From Siphonodentalium dalli (lineage: Eukaryota > Mollusca > Scaphopoda > Gadilida > Siphonodentaliidae): a stretch of DNA of 64,000 nt. Positions within the stretch are counted from its first letter, which is position 1, and the number at the start of each line of letters is the position of its first letter. Positions 30,301 through 36,300 of the stretch are shown here, one piece after another. Position numbers and translations under genes: made by a program. Under the pieces are notes generated by a model. That model was not told where the DNA came from and made no database searches. It saw nothing but the letters and a program-made list of their open reading frames with translations. The stretch covers positions 59,329,094 through 59,393,093 of the forward strand of contig CP136065.1 in assembly GCA_032622095.1 (NCBI GenBank), in the 5' to 3' direction.

Positions 30301-33300
30301 AAAAAAGGTCATTTTCGCAATCACTAGGCTTGTTGTCTCATCACTTTCCAGCAATTAACAATCAACCACCATATGTGACACATTGTGTTTGATCATAATT
30401 TATCCTCGATTACGAGTGAATAATGTTTATATTAACCCTTTTGTTACTATAAAGTTATTAAACAATGTTGTGTACAGTATGTGTTTTTCTTGTAGAGTCC
30501 AGGTTGTGTTGAAAAGACATCGTGGATGAGACACGCAGTGTCGATGTCCAATATTACTTTTCACCACAACCTGGATGAGTAGAAGAAAAACATACACACA
30601 CTGTACACAACATTGTTTTTTTTTATTTTTACATTTTTATTATCCATCTTTATGTTTTGAAATAAAACTTTTGTGATTATATTTGGTATTTGTTGGCACT
30701 TAATTCTCTATAAAAGCCTGTATTTGATCATCAGAAAGCATGAATTGGAACAGTAAACACGGAAGTGAAAAAAAACTCAATGCGGAAGTGAAATGTCTGC
30801 TATATCCACCAGAGTATTTCGCGCTCATCACAATTTCACCGATTCATTTGGCAATAGTGTTACTTAGTGACATCATGGAGTACCAATAAAAATGTCATAT
30901 TGCCAGTCCAATATGAATTTTTTATTAGGACTCCGTAATGTCACGAAGTAATTCTATTGACAAATGAATCGGTGAAATTGTGATGCGCGCGCAATTGGAC
31001 TTTTTGAACACCCCTGCAAATGAATAATAGACCATCCCATGTATACTTTTATGATTGTCTGAGTGGTATAGAAAGTGTTAACTGTCTTAATAATTTATTT
31101 GTAGGTGAGAGTGTGGATGACTGTGGTGGCGGATACAGTGAATCCGTAGCAGAGATGTGTGATGAGCTCCAGAATGGATCCCTACCGTTACTCATCGTCA
31201 CTCCGAATGGACGAGATGAATCCGGAGCCAATAGAGACTGCTTCCTCCTGAACCCATCTCTCAAAACACCTCTACACAGAACCATGTTTAGATTCCTCGG
31301 TCAGTAATAAATTCCATTAAGTTCATATTTTCATAGATCAGTCATCCAATGTAATTTATCTGTTAAACACCTATAAAGTTCCAGTATTTAAATATGCAAT
31401 GCTTTAATAATAATTGAATGTATACTTCTTTTTTTTGGTTTTGTGTTAAAATCTTTGTCTTAAAATTTAATGGTGCATATAATGTTCACAGCTTAGTATT
31501 TAGGCTATAAATGTTAATATATTGGTGGAAAAGGTATTCAAATTCAGCGGCAAAAGTGAAATACATTCTTACCTGGAAAAATTAAGACTTGTAATACACC
31601 CATGTATTCAGAAAATTTTGACTTCAGATTTGGAGTTCGGTAAGGCTCAACAATTTTTTAATATCATCTCCTATTTCAGGAATGCTGTTTGGTATAGCCA
31701 TCAGGAGTGGCAGTCCTCTGAGTGTCTGTATAGCCGAGCCAGTGTGGAAACAGCTTGCTGGAATGCCTAACACCATTACAGATCTCTCAGAAGTCGACAA
31801 AGATTTCGTGCCAGGTATGTCTAAGTTTCATCCTTCACCCCCACCCCTAAACCTGAGTTTAATGTTAGCCAATTTCCCGTTTCTCAGACCAGCGTGCATG
31901 GTCCCGAAACCCTGCGCATGAAACTTTTTATTCTAGCTTAAAATATTGGAAAATGTCAATTGGTACAATATAATTGAGGTACATTTTTTATCATACAAAC
32001 ATGTGCGGAAGATTGATCAAACAGATCTGTTCTCAATTCAGATTTCCCTGCTTCATTACTGCAATTGGTAACAGTTTAACCCAAATTGATTTCCTTGATC
32101 ATTTTTCAAATTTATTGATTATAATAATGTGATACATTGATGGAAAGAGCTCTGAGAGCTCTTTCCATCAATGTATCACATTATTATAATCAATAAATTT
32201 GAAAAATGATCAAGGAAATATGGGTTGATACAAAAATCGGACTTGGCACTGAAAGAGTTAAACGTGTTGAAAACGTGAAGAATGGCATCTGCAATCTGAT
32301 TCTAAATTGTCAAAAATATATGTCAGTGATTCTTGATTGGGTAATTTTGGACAAAATAAATCATCAAATTTTGTACGGACATCTATCCAGTAAATATTGC
32401 CCATGGGCCATTGAAATTAGATCCAGAGCTAGCCGATGCAACAAGACTCCTTCTAACATTTGCAAAGAAATGAAACTAACAACAGCCGTACAATGTACCA
32501 CAAACACCTGCAACGCAATTGCATGATCACTAGCCAATCAAAACGATGAATTGATGAGGCTACTTGAGCATTAAATTATGAGCGGTTTCAACTTCATGAG
32601 GGTTCAGTTCGGAAAAAATATAAGAATTTATTTCTAATTTTACTTCCATTGTCTACTTATATATTAATAATATGAAATAACTCTTGTTTTGGTTAAGGTT
32701 ATTAGTTATAATCAAAAAGTTTGAAGACAAATAACGTTCTAGAACTTGTTTTCAAATGTTTCGGTTACAACTGCATAACCTTTTTAATTAGAACAAGAGT
32801 TACAGTAATGCCCTAATTAATCGACTCGTTAACCACAGCAGAATTATGGGTAGCTTTCCAATGAATGGCAACAAGCCATATTTCCGACTAAATCCTGAAA
32901 ATTACCTAAAATTCTGCTGTGGTTAAGGAGTCGACTGTTTATGGCCTTACTGTAATTGCATAACCTTAATCAGAACAAGAGTTATTTCTTATATCAACTG
33001 ATTATTCTTCAGGTTTAATGTGCATTAAGGAAATGAATGAAGAAGCATTGAGAGGAGCTGACATGCCATTCAGTGTGCCTAGTGCCGCCGGTCAAGAGAT
33101 CGAACTGAGTAACAAATACAAGAAAATAACCATGGAGAACAAGGCAGAATATATCCGGTGTGCAATGGACTACCGTATGCATGAGTTTGACGATCAAGTG
33201 ACATGGGTCAGGGAGGGTATGGCCCGAGTCGTTCCAGTACCACTGTTGTCATTGTTCACGGGATTAGAATTAGAAACTATGGTAAGTCTACATCAACTTA

Positions 33301-36300
33301 GAAAAATACACTTTGCCTCGTTTAAAGATGCATAATCTGAATTAATGCTCGCAAATTACTATTTCCTTGGCTTCGGGGTCAAAAATATTTGAATCAAGTT
33401 GAGGAACCCACCCATTAACTCATTGAACGCCGGCGACGAGATATCTCGTCGCCCGACGTCATGACGTTGCACGCCGGCGACGAGATATCTCGTCGCCCAG
33501 ATTTACGTTCCGTTTCCGAATGCTCGGTTTACATTCCCTGTACCAATGCGTATCGAAAATTACTATATATACAAACGTTCTTCACGATATTATCTATTTC
33601 TTATATATTAACCATTCTGATTGTTATATCATACAATTCACGGTAAGAGACATGCTGAACGCCGCGTCAGCAACCCGGCCCATTGCGTGAAACTTGTGAG
33701 AAAACCGCGCCGATTTACGCATCATTATGAAATTTGTCATGGCTTCGTCAGGGTTTGTCAAGTGACCGAAATGAGATCGTAAAAATACGTTATATAATTG
33801 TATTGCTCCAAACCATGATATGTGAATTTTAATCATTGCTATTAACGATTCAAATAACAACCTGCACATTGTAAATTATAAAATGAATGAATAATATTCA
33901 AGTAATTCAAATTCAATTCCCTTTTATATATATAGGCCTACGTGGTTTGATATCATACTCTCGGGATGTGAAATCACTGGCCAGTCAACTGATCATCCAC
34001 TTGTATCGCTTGTTTTGGGTACTTGTAGTGAAGATGGTCCAATCGTTTTATATATGAACGCAGATAAGAAATTATTTGTGTTAAATATTACATACAATGT
34101 GTTAGCGATAATGGAGCAAAGAATATCAAAGTTTGATGTGACAGGCGTCATGACGTCGCCCGGGGGGCTGGCCGCCGGACGACGTAATCCACCGGGAGGC
34201 TGGCGTTCAATCAGTTAAAGTTCAGATATGGATTTTTGAAATCTATTATTTTTTACCACCGATAATTTTAGTGGCTCAGTAAAAGGTTGACGAGAATATA
34301 TTCTCTGACCAAATTGCTGATGAAGATGGATAACTCTAAAATCAAGTGGCTTTTTTGTGTAACTAACAGCAATTTCGTTTGAACAAAATGTTGTTAAATA
34401 ACAGGTTTTGGGCAATTTTATACTATAGTTGACGGTGGTTAGCATTATTTTGGGGCAATTAATCAATTCTGATAACTGCAGCAGCATTTTTTTTTTAAAT
34501 GTTGTTGGAATCTGATGATATGGGGACCATCGAATCGGATTGAGTACATTTAAGACATTAATTTTCTTTGTCACAATTGTTTTGGGAGTTTTAACTCAAA
34601 ATAGAGAGAAACTAATGTTATAAGATTGAAGTTATTTTCAAAAAATTACTGATCTTCTGAAGTCACTTAACCCATTCTGTACTTAATACTCATTGACGAG
34701 TAGTTCCTTTAGGAATGTTCAGATAATCAGTTTAACAAATGATCATATACCATTTGTTAAACTGATTATCTGAACATTTGCCACCAATGAATTTGAATAA
34801 TTTGCTCTTGTATTATCTGTTTTTCTGGCTGCCGTCTGCTTTAATTACCTGAACACCCATCCAATGAATAATAAACCATTCCAATCTAGTCTTTTATAAC
34901 TGAATGGGAGAATCCATTTAGTGTAGAAAGTGCTAACAATGTCCATCTATTATCTCTGTGATAGCTATATTATCCTATCACTAATGCAAATACAAAAAGA
35001 AGTAACATTATAGTTCTCTGTAACATTCTTGCGACTCCAGTCTTGAAATTGCATCTATTCATTTAATTCGTTCTGAAAATTATAATCAGACTTAACATTT
35101 TAATATTAAATACTCAATGACGAGTAGTTCCCATACGAAATGTTCATAAAATAAGTTCAACAAATGACCATTGTTGAACTTATTATCTGAACATTTCCCT
35201 GCAATAATTAGGACTCTTTCTGTACTTGTATTATCTGTCGTCTGCTTATTTTTCCTAATAACCCCTCTAGATGAATAACAGACCATTCCAGTGTATACTT
35301 TTATAACTGATGGGAGAATCCATTTAGTAAATAAAGGGTTAAATGGCATATTCTAAGTGGAAAATCAACCAAAAACCAATCATGACCAATACAGATCCAT
35401 ATAACCATCAGATGTTTAGATGCATTTTTCTCTGATTCACAGTCTACAAAGTTTACAATAAAACAGATGTTTTTTTTAGGTTTGTGGAAGTCCAGAGATT
35501 CCTCTGAATCTTCTGAAGTCTGTTGCGACATACAAAGGAATCGACCCACATGCTCCGCTGGTCCAGTGGTTCTGGGAGGTAATGGACGACTTCAGAAATG
35601 CTGAGAGGTCACTGTTCCTTCGTTTCGTCTGGGGAAGGACCAGGTTACCTAGGACCATCGCCGACTTCAGAGGCAGAGATTTTGTACTACAGGTAACGAT
35701 CATTTGTTATAACTGTCATATTAACTTCATACCGCAAGATCCAGTTAATCTTACATATTTATGAGTAGTGGAGCATAAGTTGTTTTGCCACAACTATGCC
35801 TGTTGTTAGTCAATTTAATATTGTTGTGTGGGAAAATCTCCAATTTTTATGCAATGCTAACAAAAGAGATGCCCCAACTTGCTGTTTGTTCATGAATATT
35901 AACACCATGCCATAACCTCTGTCAGTTAACTATGATGTGATCAGAGGATCTTCATTCCCAAGTCTGAGAAATTTCATTTGTACCGTAAATTTCGGTGTAT
36001 AAGTCGCGTGCGTGTATAAGACGCACCCCCACTATTCAAATCCAAATCCACCCGGACCCATTATGAAATTAAAAAATTCAACCCAACAACCTCTATATAT
36101 TCTGAAACAGTGTGTCCTGTGAAGATTTCACTGAAAGTATGAAATATTCAACTATTGACCTTAAAAAGGCATAGTTTACAACCAACATTTACTGGAATTT
36201 GAGTCTTCACAACCAAATTAACCCTTTCATGACCGGTGCTTCCTGATATTTTGCGAAAACCCTGTGCCAATGCATTCTCTTATATATGCGAATCTCCCAT